Assembly: GCF_910592395.1 (NCBI RefSeq)
Contig: NC_088323.1
Span: 12,137,501-12,201,500 of the forward strand
Length of the DNA stretch: 64,000 nt
Direction of reading: 5' to 3'
Origin: Lineus longissimus
Lineage: Eukaryota; Nemertea; Pilidiophora; Heteronemertea; Lineidae
Part shown: piece after piece, positions 11,855 to 23,255 of the stretch
Layout of the letters: every line of letters begins with the position of its first letter
How positions within the stretch are numbered: the stretch's first letter is position 1
Translations under genes and position numbers: made by a program
The notes under the pieces: model-generated
The model's input: only the letters and a program-made list of their open reading frames with translations
What the model was told of the DNA's origin: nothing
The model's database searches: none

Positions 11855-12776
11855 ATGCTGAGCGACGACGAAGAGGAACCTGTGGTAGAGACCAGATATG
11901 TCCAGACGGGCATACTGCTGCATATTGAACCGTTTATTATACCAGATAACCGGCTCAATGTTGGAAATGAATGGGTGGAATGGTTAGATGAATTTGAGGA
12001 GGAGATCCAGCTACAGAAAGTTGAGACAGCAAAAGACAAGGTCCTTTGCCTCCGTAGGTATGGCGGAAAGGAGATCAGGCGTCTTGTAAAGCACTTACCA
12101 GACCCACCCGCACCGCTTGCACCTGAGGACGACTTTGAGAAGATGAAAAGGAAGCTCAACCTACACCTCATCCCCAAGAAAAACAAGCAGCACGCGAGAT
12201 ATCTTTTCAATAAAGAGAAACCGCAAGCAGGGGAGACTGTGACAGCATACACAGCCAAGTTAAGGGAGAAAGCGGAGCACTGCGATTTTGGTACAACCAG
12301 AGACGATAGGATTTTTGAGCATATCATACAAACCATTCAAGATGACAGCTTAATCAAGAAAACCATTCAAAAGAAGTGGAATCTCGACCAATTCCTAGAA
12401 GAAGCAGGTGAAAGGGAGGACCTCAACTACGAGATCAAGGACATGAAGGCTGAGCACAAAGTTGCTAAAGTCAACTTTCGCCATGGCAACTGCAGCAGAT
12501 TCCAGTCAAGGGGTAGGAAAGGTCAAGGACAGCCACCCAGGGACAAAAGCACAACCAGGGACAGCGAACGCACCTTGCCACTACTGCGGAAAAACCGGGG
12601 TCCATGCACCAAATCAAAAGGATGCATGTGCTGCCTATGGAAAGGAATGCATGAAATGCGGTCGAATGAATCACTTTGCTGTTTGCTGCAAAGCAGGACG
12701 CGATCATCAGCAGGAAGATAAACCAAGAAGGTCCAGACACCAACGAGGACGCAGATTTGGTCGTTCCAGCAATTGA
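11855..12776 (+). pseudogene. Gypsy-2 gag with zinc knuckles, frameshifted
   Basis: Frame one starts at ATG 11855 with an acidic N-terminus and a helical capsid-type region (NEWVEWLDEFEEEI... KTIQKKWNLDQFLEEA). Near 12480 the coding signal moves to another frame (12462-12776), which holds two zinc-knuckle-like Cys/His clusters: CHYCGKTG...C and CMKCGRMNHFAVCC. These are the nucleocapsid part. The frame change inside gag is a lesion rather than a programmed site, because it precedes the knuckles. Confidence 0.8.
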
Positions 12777-12898
12777 AGTGTCGTCAAGAAAGTATTCGAT
12801 GATGATCAAGGCCAAGACAATTCTGAAGAAGAGTCTGATGATGCGACATACATACAGCACCAAGCCAGCCATGTCAGCCGATGCAAGAGGGTAAAGTC

Positions 12899-13391
12899 AG
12901 GACAAGACCAAGCAACTGTAGAAGTAAGCATCAATGATGTCGACACCAGATGTGAACCAGACAGCGGAGCATCAGCTAACATCATGGACGAATACCAATT
13001 TAGGGCATTGCGGCGCCATTCATCGAATGTAGGCAACCTACAACCAACAAGGGAGACACTCAAAACCCTCGAAACCGAGCTCCAAGTAAAAGGCGAATTT
13101 TGGGCGACCCTTAGAAACAAGACCAGAGGAACAGCAGCGAAGTTTCTGGTGATAAAAGGGCATATGGATTCACCACCTCTAATCAGCAAAACAACTCTTG
13201 AGGACCTGGGAATGTTGTTTATAGACCCGGACGGAGCGCTGAAGGAGAAAAATGGACTCCGAATCAAGAAGGTCCAGACAATGAACTCTGAACTCCAAGA
13301 CATCCTGCAAGAGTATGATGACATTTTTCACGGCAAAGGGGTATTAGAGATCCCAAGACAGGAGAGGAGATTAAAGCCCAGTTGGAAATAG
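12899..13391 (+). pseudogene. Gypsy-2 aspartic protease region
   Basis: The open frame through 12984-13391 carries the retropepsin active-site motif DSGASANIM at about 12960-12987, followed by a protease/RT linker (HMDSPPLISKTTLEDLGM). It would process the gag-pol polyprotein. The frame ends at a TAG near 13389 while RT coding resumes in an overlapping frame from about 13350, so one frameshift separates them. Confidence 0.75.
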
Positions 13392-14938
13392 ACCAGGAAG
13401 CGATACCAGTGGCACAAAAACCAAGGCATGTGGCATACCACTTAGAGAAACCGTTAAAAAGTTGGCTAAAACAGGGAGTAGAGGAGGACATCTTCCAGCG
13501 TGTACCTGACAACGAAGCAATAACTTGGTGCTCACCATTGGTAGTACAGCCCAAACCAAAGTACGCAGAAAAAGACCCGGATCAGCTAGAATCACACATG
13601 ATTAGAGCCAGTATAGACATGCGTGTACCCAACAAGTCCATGAAGAGAAGTCGCTGCGTCCAAGCTCCCATTATTGAGGACTTCACATACAAGTTGAGGG
13701 ACTGCAAGGTCTTCAGTAAGCTAGATTTACGTCAGGGCTACCACCAACTTGCCGTAGACGAAAAAACGGGTAGTCTCGCAACGTTCAGCACTCCATGGGG
13801 GAATTGCAGACCAAAAAGACTAGTTTTTGGAGCAAAATCGTCACAAGATGTCTTCGATGAGATCATGTTCAGAATCTTTGGTGACATCCCACAATGCATG
13901 AATCAGCACGATGATTTAATCCTGGGAGGAAAAGACACTGAAGATCACAACCAAATCTTAAGGTTGATACTACAGCGAGCCAAGATGTATGGAGTCAGAT
14001 TCAACCTAGAGAAATGCGAATTTGGGAGACCAGAAATAGGATTCTTCGGACATCTTTTTACTGGCAACGGACTCCGAGCCGATCCAGAGAAAATCAGAGC
14101 AGTCGTTCAATGCAAAGCACCAGAATCCAAAGAGGCAGTACGCAGTTTCCTAGGGATGACAGGATACCTTGACAACTTCATCAAGAACCATGCAGCACTC
14201 ACAGCACCACTGAGAAGACTAACCCAGCAGAATACAAAGTTCAAATGGCAGCATGAAGAGGAAAAATCTTTCCAGAGCCTAAAGGCAGCCATCACTAGTA
14301 GTGAGACCATGAGATACTTCGACCCATCAAAACCAATCATCCTGCGGACTGAGGCCAGTTTCAACGAGGGACTATCAGCGGGACTATTCCAAAAGAGAGC
14401 AGATGGAGTAAGACCAATACAGTTCATCAGCAGGAGCCTCACAGATGTCGAAAAGCGATACAGCCAGACAGAAAAGGATGCATTATCCATCAGATGGGCA
14501 ACACAGAGACTGAGAATCTACTTAGCAGGGGCACCAAGATTCAGGATCATCACAGCACACAAGCCACTGCTACCGATTTTCAACAAAGCAACTGCCAATA
14601 TACCACCAAGAATCGAGAAGTGGATCATGGAGCTACAAGACCTAGACTTTGAATTGATGTATGAGCCAGGAAAAGACGAGCAAGATCCGATGGACTACTT
14701 ATCGCGACACCCAATGCCGAACACAGCGAGAGATCGGACAGAGAAGATCGTCAAATGGAACTCAAAGTCAGAAAACGCCATCGTTTTGAATCGCATGAGA
14801 GAAGAAACCAGTCAGGATCCGACCCTACAGAAACTGATTCAGCGAATCAACAAAGGAGACTGGGAGAGACACCGCCGAGACAGAGATCTGCAGCCATATT
14901 ATCACACAAAGGAAGAGCTTTCCGTAATAAATGGATAG
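13382..14938 (+). pseudogene. Gypsy-2 reverse transcriptase/RNase H
   Basis: 518 codons. RT blocks in order: SKLDLRQGYHQL, FSTPWG, the catalytic HDDLIL (two Asp retained), FFGHLFTGNG and FLGMTGYLDNFI. The RNase H part follows. It has two substitutions at catalytic sites: Glu (14351-14353) where ILRTDAS is usual, and Ala (14555-14557) where TDHKPL is usual. RNase H activity is therefore doubtful. The frame stops at TAG 14936-14938, just before the integrase zinc domain, which continues in another frame. Confidence 0.9.
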
Positions 14939-14939
14939 A

Positions 14940-15814
14940 TATACCGTCTCAATAGAATAATTGTCCCAGCCTCACTACAGAGGAGAGTAATTAAAATTGG
15001 TCACAGCCTAGGACACCTGGGGAGATCCAAGACAAAGCAGTTACTGAGAGAACGCTATTGGTTTCCACTGATAAGCAGCATGATCGATCAATCAGTAGAC
15101 CAATGTTACGAGTGTAAAGTCGCAGGAAATCAATATCCGGGATGCAGCTTGTAAGAGAAAGATGAAACTGACCAGAGAAAACCGCAATACCAGGGAGTCA
15201 CAACTGATCCTTGGAGACTACGTGCTTGTTCGTCAACCCAAGAAGAACAAGTCGATCACCCCGTACGAGCCTATCTTCTACATCATCACGAAGATCGAGG
15301 GATCCAAGATCACAGCCAGGAGAGCTACAGATGAACGCACAATCTGCAGAGATGCCAGCCAGTACAAACAAGCCCACTCCGTGATCAACACAGCTGATGA
15401 CGTCATGCCTGAACCTGAAGACAGCCTGAGGAACAATAAGGACAACTCAGCTCAAGACAAATTGCAGCTGATTCAACCAGATGCCAAGCAGCCGAAGCAG
15501 CCAATCATCGATGAGACAACCAGCACCAGTGAAGCCACTACAGGTTCTCTCAATTTTGGTATTGGTAGCACGCCTAAAGCCGCCACACCAAATCAAAGAC
15601 AACTGATAGTAGTAGCATGCCAAAAGCCATTACTCCAAACCGACAGCAGACACCAGCGAGGAAGACACAACCAGCACCGATGGCGAGACCACGTACACCT
15701 GAGATGTCACAACCATTGGAGACGACATCACAACCAGCCGAGATGAACGCCAGACCAAAACGAGTACGATTCAAGCCGAAATACCTCGAGGATTACCTCG
15801 AAAACTTCGAATAA
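14940..15814 (+). pseudogene. Gypsy-2 integrase ends, catalytic core deleted
   Basis: The HHCC zinc domain is visible at about 14998-15118 (HSLGHLG, then CYECKVA). Immediately after it, at about 15150, the frame joins the integrase C-terminal region (15162 on; LGDYVLVRQPKKNKS, the GPY/F-like part). The whole D,D-35-E core (roughly 150-200 residues in family members) is missing. The last frame (to 15814) ends RFKPKYLEDYLENFE, and the polyprotein tail is frameshifted near 15600. This copy cannot make an active integrase. Confidence 0.85.
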
Positions 15815-15840
15815 CGCCTCTAGGGGGGGGGGGGATGTAC

Positions 15841-15880
15841 CTGGCTGCAGGATGCAGGCGGATCGCTGTTCTTCTGCCAG
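15841..15880 (+). promoter_or_regulatory. hairpin copy C with conserved loop core
   Basis: Arms CTGGCTG (15841-15847) and CTGCCAG (15874-15880) pair at 6 of 7 positions around a loop of exactly 26 nt with the same core as copies A and B. Starts 26 nt after the Gypsy-2 pol stop, as copy A does in Gypsy-1. Confidence 0.75.
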
Positions 15881-16362
15881 TGTTGGGGACAAAACATAAG
15901 TTCGTGTGTTCTATTGGTCATTGCAAACTTGCTAAAACCCAGGCATTCTATATTTCTGTGGAATTACTTTTTTTTGCAATGTTTTCTTCTTACTAAAATC
16001 AGTAAAATCAGAATAGCCTAGTTCACAACCAAGATTGCAATATTGGGGTGAGAATACGGTACATTAATCAAACCAGGGGGGAATACGCGACGATTAGTAA
16101 AAGTGAGAAAAAGACATTCCATTGGACACTCTCGTAAATAGTCACTGGCAATTGTTCTGCTGAGTTAATCAACACCAGCCTAAGTGAGAAAGAAACTCAA
16201 ACACTGCAGAATTAAGCAGAGAAATTTAATTGATATTTTTGACTTTATTTACAGTCAATACCGGCAGTCATAATAGTTATTTTAGTTAACATCTTAATAC
16301 TAAAAGTTCTGTGGACAAATTAATATCAGTTATTACACTTCATCTTTAAAGGTTGGGAGGAA

Positions 16363-16468
16363 TGTAGTAACCAACAGATAATCTCTACAGCGCTTATGTC
16401 AATAACTATACTTGTGCGCATGGGTAATAAAGCATTTGTCTCTCATCACAGAATCCCGTGTTGTATTA
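16363..16468 (+). repeat. Gypsy-2 3' LTR
   Basis: Starts TGTAGTAACC after a polypurine tract and matches 11491-11604 apart from a few substitutions and an 8-nt gap. Followed by the TTCGT target duplication. Confidence 0.85.
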
Positions 16469-16903
16469 TTCGTGAACATTGATTTTGACATTTTCTCCTC
16501 TGTACTGCTTATTTCTGGATGCATTTTGCTGAAATGTTCAGTTTATTTTATTTTTTTCGTGTGTATCTTCAAAGGTACCAAGTTTCATTTTAAACTATCC
16601 GTTAAAAAAAATCGGGCATGTCCAAGTCGTCCAGGTCGTCCCAAAATGGCCAAAGGGCTTCAAAGTTGACAATTTTTTTCTTCTTGATTTGCAAATCCTA
16701 ACCTGGAAATTGTGTTGGGTCCCGAAATTAGATTCAAGAAAAACCAAACTTTGAAGAAATCGGCCCAGTACTTTTTGCACAGTGACCCGAAAGGGCAGTG
16801 ACATTTACTTATGAATCCGACTATAGGGAAGGAAAGAAATTTATTTAGGCCTACGGTTAGGGCCTAGCCTTTAGTATAGCTGATAGGCTAGCTAGCTAGC
16901 TAT

Positions 16904-17071
16904 AATAGATAACTTCACACCAGGCGGAGGTAGTCACTGCTAGCCACAACAAACCAGCTGCAAACAAAGGACCGCATGGTCGCACACCATGTGTTCTTTT
17001 GTTCGTTGTGCCTATTTTTAGGTTTTTGTGGCTCACAGTGACTCCCTCTGCCTGGTGTGAAGTTATCTATT
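16904..17071. mobile_element. foldback MITE 1
   Basis: Arms of about 50 bp: AATAGATAACTTCACACC at the left, and its reverse complement ending GGTGTGAAGTTATCTATT at the right. The intervening ~70 bp is non-coding. Confidence 0.75.
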
Positions 17072-17347
17072 CATCATGAGTTCACTGCCGCCACTTCCTG
17101 AACTTTTTGGCAGGGATTATTTCCATGACTGCCGTGTACAGAACTCAGAAAATCAAGTTGCATCCATGACTCTCATGCACCGAAAGGCCGAATTTGACCT
17201 TGCGTCCCCGGCTGCCGTGTACCGAATGGCAAAACTGACCGTGCGTGAAGTCTGTGGAAATACAACAAATGCCATTACACCACCAATTTTGACTACAGCC
17301 TATTGCCATTTTTATGGCAGACATGTCTTGCGAGGGGACATAATACA

Positions 17348-17645
17348 ACAATCTGGATGTACAGTACCGGGGGAGCTGCCGGTACGTTTTGAGATTACCC
17401 ATAAGTCTTTGGGGTAGTCTCGCACATACGGAATATAACCAATCAATCTTTCTCCTTCTGAGAAAAACTGTGTTGCGCTCAACTACAAATCATGTATAAT
17501 CAGGTAGACACGTATTGGCCTTTGAATGAGCATAATCAATGAATGCGGCTTTCTCATTGGCGGATCGTTCAATTATTCACTGACAGACTTGTGGGTAATC
17601 TAAAAACGTACCGCCAGGATTTCCGGTACTGTACATCCAGATTGT
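17348..17645. mobile_element. foldback MITE 2
   Basis: Inverted ends of about 55 bp: ACAATCTGGATGTACAG at 17348, and its reverse complement to 17645, extending inward through TACCGG and GTTTT(G/T)AGATTACCC. Non-coding centre. Confidence 0.75.
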
Positions 17646-18541
17646 AGTAGATGTCATACAGGTTTTGACCTCCTTCACCTTCTTTTCCAGACTCCATAGT
17701 AATTCATTTCTCTTTTCAGATCTGATTTCTTCCTCTTACTTACGAAAGTCTTTGACAATACTCAGTTAGGTATGTATTATCATCACAGTCGTCATTCCTT
17801 TTCTTTACTCTAGGTACAATTATTTAAAGGGTATTTTGTAAGTGCCAAACTGTAGTCTTATCAAATTTCTTCAGGTGAATCATATGCACAGTTCATGGCC
17901 TTGGTTGTGTTTGCTTCATTGACTGATATATTCCTTGTACTAATCTGAATAGTTTTGAAGTACTGTAAGATAGGAGAGAGACCCCCGATTGGCAACTTTG
18001 TGTAACGTTTATCTTGCCTACCTGGCTGCTGCCTGTAGTCTCCCATTAATCCGAAAAGAAGGTATATGCAGACCTGTCTCAAAAGCATGGTGAAGAAGAC
18101 CTCATTCACGACTCGGAAGAAACAACTTAGGACCATACACTGCCAACTTGGCTAAACAGACACCACCATGCTACCTTCAAGACTCCAATTCAAATATTAG
18201 CCCTATTCACTGATACTAGATACATGTAGCATCTATTCACCAGACAATTCACAAACCTATTCACCAGAAACTATCCTAAATATATTCAACAGACACCACC
18301 ATAACCCTATTCACCAGACTCTAAATTCCACTGTAGTCCACTGACAACTCACCAACCCTATACAGTAGTGACTCCAGTCTTAACAATTATAACGTGAATT
18401 GCCTCACAACTACCTCACTCCCTCTCAAGTATAGCCTCTCCACACATGATTAAAAATCAATATATGTCATCTCATAGTTGTACATGTAGCTTATTTAACA
18501 CAGAACCTTTCCATCTACATGTAACAGAATATTCAAAGAAA
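17646..18541. other. gene-free stretch with degenerate short repeats
   Basis: No gene seen. Between about 18190 and 18380 the words CCTATTCACCAGA and CAGACACCACCAT recur irregularly. Confidence 0.45.
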
Positions 18542-19379
18542 ATGCGGAGTAAACGAAAAAGTACAGATTCAAAGAACCTCCAAAAGAAGAATGCTTACAG
18601 ACTTAAACAGCGTTCAGACGCTGCCTTGACTAAGACAATTTCACAGTCAACAAAGAAATTGTTTAGCAGTGAAATATGGTCCGATAATTCTATCAACAGA
18701 TTTCCAAGAGCAAACACTACATGCACTAAAGAAAGTAGTAGTAGTACAAAAAATGGCACATGTGGCACACCTACTGTTTATCTCTTGCCTTTGTGTGTCC
18801 AAGCATCAGTTCAGCAAGTTGCCTCCTGCTTCTCTGATGAGTCTTCTGGGAAACAATGCACTCCAATTGCCTATGTGGTGATGCTTTACACTCATGCAAA
18901 ACATATTGGCAACAATACAGTAAATAAGAATGATCCTGATTGTATTTTGTTTCTTGGTGATCGCATGCATAAAAGCATACCTCATGCAGCTGACATACAC
19001 GTAGTGGTAGTTCAGTGTAGAGCATGTACTTTGCCTACACTTCAAGCCTACATGTCAAGTCATTTCTGAATTTGGTACAGAACTCTCAGGAACCTTGAAT
19101 CAATCTGATGATAGCTTCTTTACAGCAAATGTCATAAATCACTGTCTTGCTTCTGCTCTATCTAAAACATTGAATTCACATTTATACTCTGGCTGCTTGT
19201 TAATTACTTGTGGATACACAGTTTCTCTTCGACATCACCAACAAAAGTACATACTTTTTGATTCCCATAGTCGAAGTCATCAAGGTCTACCTACAGCAGA
19301 TGGAACAGCTGTCATGCTCACTTTCACAGCGAGCCTTTCATATCTGATCTCTGAACTCCTTCTTTCTCTCTCTGTATAG
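18542..19379 (+). pseudogene. transposon-type C76/OTU-like cysteine protease, frameshifted
   Basis: Starts at ATG 18542 with a basic Lys/Arg-rich segment. A cysteine-protease-like fold follows: GKQCTPIAYVVMLY (candidate nucleophile Cys), then CILFLGDRMH. After a +1 shift near 19050 comes a C-terminal block with YILFDSHSRSHQGL, where Asp-x-His would be the catalytic partner, then DGTAVMLTF. This block pattern is known from C76-like proteases carried by invertebrate transposable elements. The frame change makes it a likely pseudogene, though a cryptic intron is possible. It sits directly upstream of the DDE-like gene on the same strand. Confidence 0.55.
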
Positions 19380-21444
19380 GCTATTCAAGCTCCTGGATTC
19401 AAGATAAGCAGCAACGCCTTGACAATGCCAAGCTCTACCTGAAGTCAGCATACAAGATGCACGTCAGCAATAGCAGCCAATGTGGGGATCATTGTATCCC
19501 ATTTGCACTTGGTAGTGTTACATGTGACCACACCCACAGTCTCTGCTGTAAACAGTGTGAGGATCTGCAGTTTCTCCTGCGAGAAATGGAAGTAGCTCCT
19601 AGTGCTGAGATTGCCCATTATAAGTAAGCAAAAATTCAAACACTTTGAACCAGAGGGATGTGCAAGTGAACTGTGACAGCTAATGGCTTGTGAATACAGT
19701 AATGATAACTCATGCAAGAATAGATCGCTTAGCGATCATATTCATATCGTTCTACCTTCTTCTTTTCACCTTACAATTCTCTTTTGTACCAGGTACCCGC
19801 AGCAAAGAGAACACCTGTTGTATGACATTGGTGTAGCCAAAGACCAAATCAGCAGTCTGAAAAGCCATATCCTCCGGCAGATATGTCAAGAACAGGCAAA
19901 AGCAGACATTCTGGATAATCTGACCACAGAACAGGCCCTCATTACGATGGATTGGGCGATGAAGTTTTTGCCAACCAGATTCAGAGAATCTCAGCAAGAC
20001 TGGTATGGTAAAAAGGGGATTTCCTGGCATGTGTCGGCTGCTGTTACTAGGACAGAAGATGATACATTTGAGGTGAGTAGCAGCATGCAGTCACAGGGTT
20101 TATTGCAACTGATCAACTTACAGTAGGCGACCAGTAACTATAATATGGCGGAAAGGAACATGATTGTGGTTAACATCAGTAAACCTGCTAAGCTGTTTTG
20201 TCATATTAGTTGTGGGAACTGATTACTCTCTATCTTCATTCCAGATCCATTGCTTTGTGCATATTGTCCAACAATGCACACAAAACTGGTTTGCCGTGCT
20301 GTCCGTGATTGATGCCACATTGACCGAGATGAAAGTTCGCTTCCCAACTATCATCGAGTATTTCCTGAGATCCGATAATGCAGGATGCTATCACTGTGCT
20401 CCCCTTTTACTTGCCATCCCGGAACTTGGAAAGCGGCTCAATGTAAATATACGTCGATATGACTTTTCAGAGGCCCAAGCAGGCAAAGACTTATGCGACA
20501 GGAAAATTGCGCCCATGAAAGCCCACATTACCCGCCACGTCAACGAAGGTCACAATGTCACTACTGCAATGGATATGCACACTGCCTTGGCAACGTACGG
20601 TGGTGTGAGAGGTTGCTACCCTGCTGTTCTCGAAATAGCCGATGAGGCAATGGAGGATCGTGTCACTTGGCCTGGTGTAACAAAGTACACAAACTTTGAG
20701 TTTAGTCAGGAAGGTGTGAGTGTTACCCAAGGGTATAAGATAGGCCAGCCAGAGTTTATTCAATACGCGTCCATCCTGAAGAAGACCAAACCTCAGGGTC
20801 CAACCAAATTCAAGATTGCCGCTGGTTACGAGGATCCCCGTGTGGCTGCTGGAGCCCTAGGAGAGAAGTCAGCTGGAGGCAGTAGAACAGCAAGACCTGC
20901 GGCAATCACATGTACTGAAGACTCGTGTTGCAAGATATTTGCCACCCAAGAGGCATTGTTCCAGCACCTTGCAGTTGGGCGACACTCTGTAGACACCAAA
21001 CTCGACGTGATTTCACGGAAGTGGGCTGACAAGATGTCGCAAGTAACAACAGCATCCCACAAGCCGGCTTCTTTAGAGTCAGAAATGGGAATTAGCCTCA
21101 AGCCAGTTGAAGATGGATGGGCTGTCAAAGCGAAAAAGAAGGCGAAACGGTTTTCTGTCGGGGTTAAGGATTTCCTCTTCGAGGAGTTCATGAGAGGAGT
21201 CGGAGGGAGAAAGGAGAATCCGGGATTAGTGGCTAAGAAGATAAAGGGCCGCTTTCCACAAGATGAGTGGTTAACAACACAGCAGGTCTCGAGCTATTTC
21301 TCCCGGCTTGCTTGCCAACAGAAATGTGGTCATTTGAGCAGAGATAGAGTTGACAGCCATTCCGATGCCCAGCATCAACTTGCTGACAGCATGATGACAA
21401 GATCAAGACTGCGAGCTCAGGTGATTGAACAGGTTGATTTGTAA
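19380..21444 (+). CDS. transposon-derived protein with zinc motifs and a DDE-like domain
   Basis: Three exons: 19380-19623, 19793-20072 and 20245-21444, with good splice sites and matching phases. The start is probably further upstream. Exon 1 has a Cys/His cluster (CGDHC, CDHTH, CCKQC). Exon 2 has a helical part ending MDWAMKFLPTRF and DWYGKKGISWHV. Exon 3 has a candidate RNase H-fold core: RSDNAGCYHC, then FSEAQAGKDLCDR 32 residues later, like a D-(~32)-E pair. A C2H2 finger (CTEDSCCKIF...HLAVGRH) and a C-terminal WLTTQQVSSYFSRLA motif follow. Similar uncharacterised multi-copy proteins occur in corals, molluscs and amphioxus. Coding appears intact. Transposase activity is inferred only. 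Confidence 0.7.
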
Positions 21445-23065
21445 TGTAATGATACATAATGTACATGTATTACAGGACTTAGTGTGACTAGTATGTCTCC
21501 CTGTTTTAAAATAGAAGCCTATGAGGTTTTGTATTACTAAGGACTAGTATGTCTGTTTTGTTGTCCAGTATGTGCTTTGAATCAAAACTCAATGGCATAT
21601 TACAGGACTAAAGTTGAGTGGTCTATTACTAAGTGTGCATTTGCCTTGACCAGGATAACCAATCATCGGGGTTCACTGTGTAATGATCATAATAGTCTGA
21701 ATATTACTCTTAGTTCTACATATAATAAAAATCTGAGAAACACATGACTGCTTCTCTCTACTATTGACCTTGTTGTTCATTTTTTCCTTAATTCTAGCGG
21801 TATCCTCCTGGAGAACATGGCGGCATAATGAGAGGAATAATATGCGGTTATATTCACATGATTGTTGAGAGTACATGTGCAAAGGCCTGTTGATGGTAGG
21901 GGCCTACTGTAACTCATTCTCTAAGCCGTCCCAACAACCCAATAGAAGAGGTTCTCAGATGAACATTGCCTTGCTATTTGTATTTTACTGTCATGAACAG
22001 CCTGGAATGGACTTGTGCAAGGAGCCAAGTACAAGCAACTCCCCCCTACAACCATGCAAATTGGCCTCTCTGGGATGCATGGCTTAGAAAAGATGTTTCA
22101 ATAGGTGTTCAGAGCCCTCCTGCTAAGTATTTGCATATTGAAGACTGCATTCCATGTTTTAGGTGTAACCGGTGTAATAGGGAAAAGCAGTCCAGACGTG
22201 AAAAATCATGTAAATCATGATGGTTATCGACGACTGTTATTCAAAGACTACACTAGCGCACGAAGTTTTGATTGCTGATTATGAAAGATGGTGTGAGTGG
22301 CCATACGTCCACAAAGTTTTATTACCCAAATCCCTGTGGCAGTTGAGATTTTCGCATTTGAAGTTGCCGACACAAAGGCCCTGTTGAGGGTGGAAGGGCT
22401 ATACTTTGGCCCCTATCTCCAGAATTTCAGGATATATATTATTGGTTTTCTGGAATTAAGCAGGCCATATGATGGGAAAGCTTGTTTCAAAGGGGCAATA
22501 TTGCAGCATTTGTCGTTTTTTGTTGAGGACCAATTGTAATAACCGATTGAAAATCCTTTGAAGATAACCTCGTCGACCCCGAAATTTACAAATTGTTAGT
22601 TTACTCGATAAATAACAAATAGTTTTTTCTAATATCCTACATTCTTTCATAAGTTGGTCAAGTGTACCTGTCCACCAAACTTCATTGAAATCGGTGAACC
22701 ACCAGGTTATCACTTTTTGCATGGTCTATCCATGCAATGACACTTAAAACCAGCAATTTTCAACTGTTTTAATCACTTATCATGAATTTTGTGTCCTGTA
22801 AAGATGAAACAGATAAGAAACTGTTCATTTCTGCTACATGCAAGTCATGATAATAAAAGTGGCTGATGATAAGTTTTCTCCATGACTTTAAATTCTTAAG
22901 TCTGAAGCAATAGACATGTCCAAGACTGTGTGTGTACAAGACTGTTAGATTATAGATAGTGTCATAGCTTGCTCAGACTTACCCCTTACAGATTGCCTCC
23001 AAAAAAGAATTACCAGAATTAATAATGTTCTAAAGTTTTTTATGATTTCCACTTTTGTTTTCAGG
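21445..23065. other. gene-free stretch
   Basis: No supported exon. Short open frames near 21875-22220 and 22297-22539 lack motifs. AT-rich, probably intronic or intergenic. Confidence 0.4.
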
Positions 23066-23255
23066 TTTGAATTCCCAGGCACAGTCTTTGCTAAGTCCAG
23101 TTCAGAGGGCGAGGAAACTGCCTTTAATGTCCTGTTGCCTGATGCCACCTTTCCAGCTGAACGACCATTAGCCATTCAACCCCCAGGACTTCCCTTGGCG
23201 AGACAGCAATACCTCTTCAAGCAGCGTGAATTTGTAGCAGATTCCTACAAGGATG
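23066..23255 (+). CDS. possible orphan exon
   Basis: Open after an acceptor (GTTTTCAG|GTTTG), with protein-like composition (FEFPGTVFAKSSSEGEE ... LFKQREFVADSYKDV) and no known family. The sequence runs directly into a minus-strand LINE fragment at about 23256, so the original downstream part may have been displaced. Confidence 0.35.

Larger units (their letters stand above)
11491..16468 (+). mobile_element. Gypsy-2: Ty3/gypsy LTR element, defective
   Basis: Short LTRs (11491-11604 and 16363-16468, both starting TGTAGTAACC), a target-site duplication TTCGT (11486-11490 and 16469-16473), a primer site (11606), gag, protease, RT/RNase H, integrase ends, hairpin copy C and a polypurine tract (GGTTGGGAGGAA, 16351-16362). 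The 5' LTR has a small internal insertion near 11587-11597 relative to the 3' LTR. Several frameshifts, a missing integrase core and altered RNase H residues show it is not autonomous. Confidence 0.9.
11334..16812. mobile_element. foldback element with ~96-bp inverted ends, hosting Gypsy-2
   Basis: The arm 11334-11429 (ATAAGTAAATGTCACTG... to ...TTCGGGACCC) is matched by the reverse complement of 16717-16812 with few changes. Without Gypsy-2 and its target duplication the element is about 500 bp and non-coding, a MITE-like DNA element older than the retrotransposon inside it. Confidence 0.8.

Noticed and set aside
7926-15880. The conserved hairpins as hammerhead ribozymes of LTR elements
   Set aside because: The loop core lacks the CTGATGA and GAAA catalytic boxes.
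17076-17417. 113-codon frame as a gene
   Set aside because: It begins right after MITE 1 and runs into the arm of MITE 2, with no recognisable domain.
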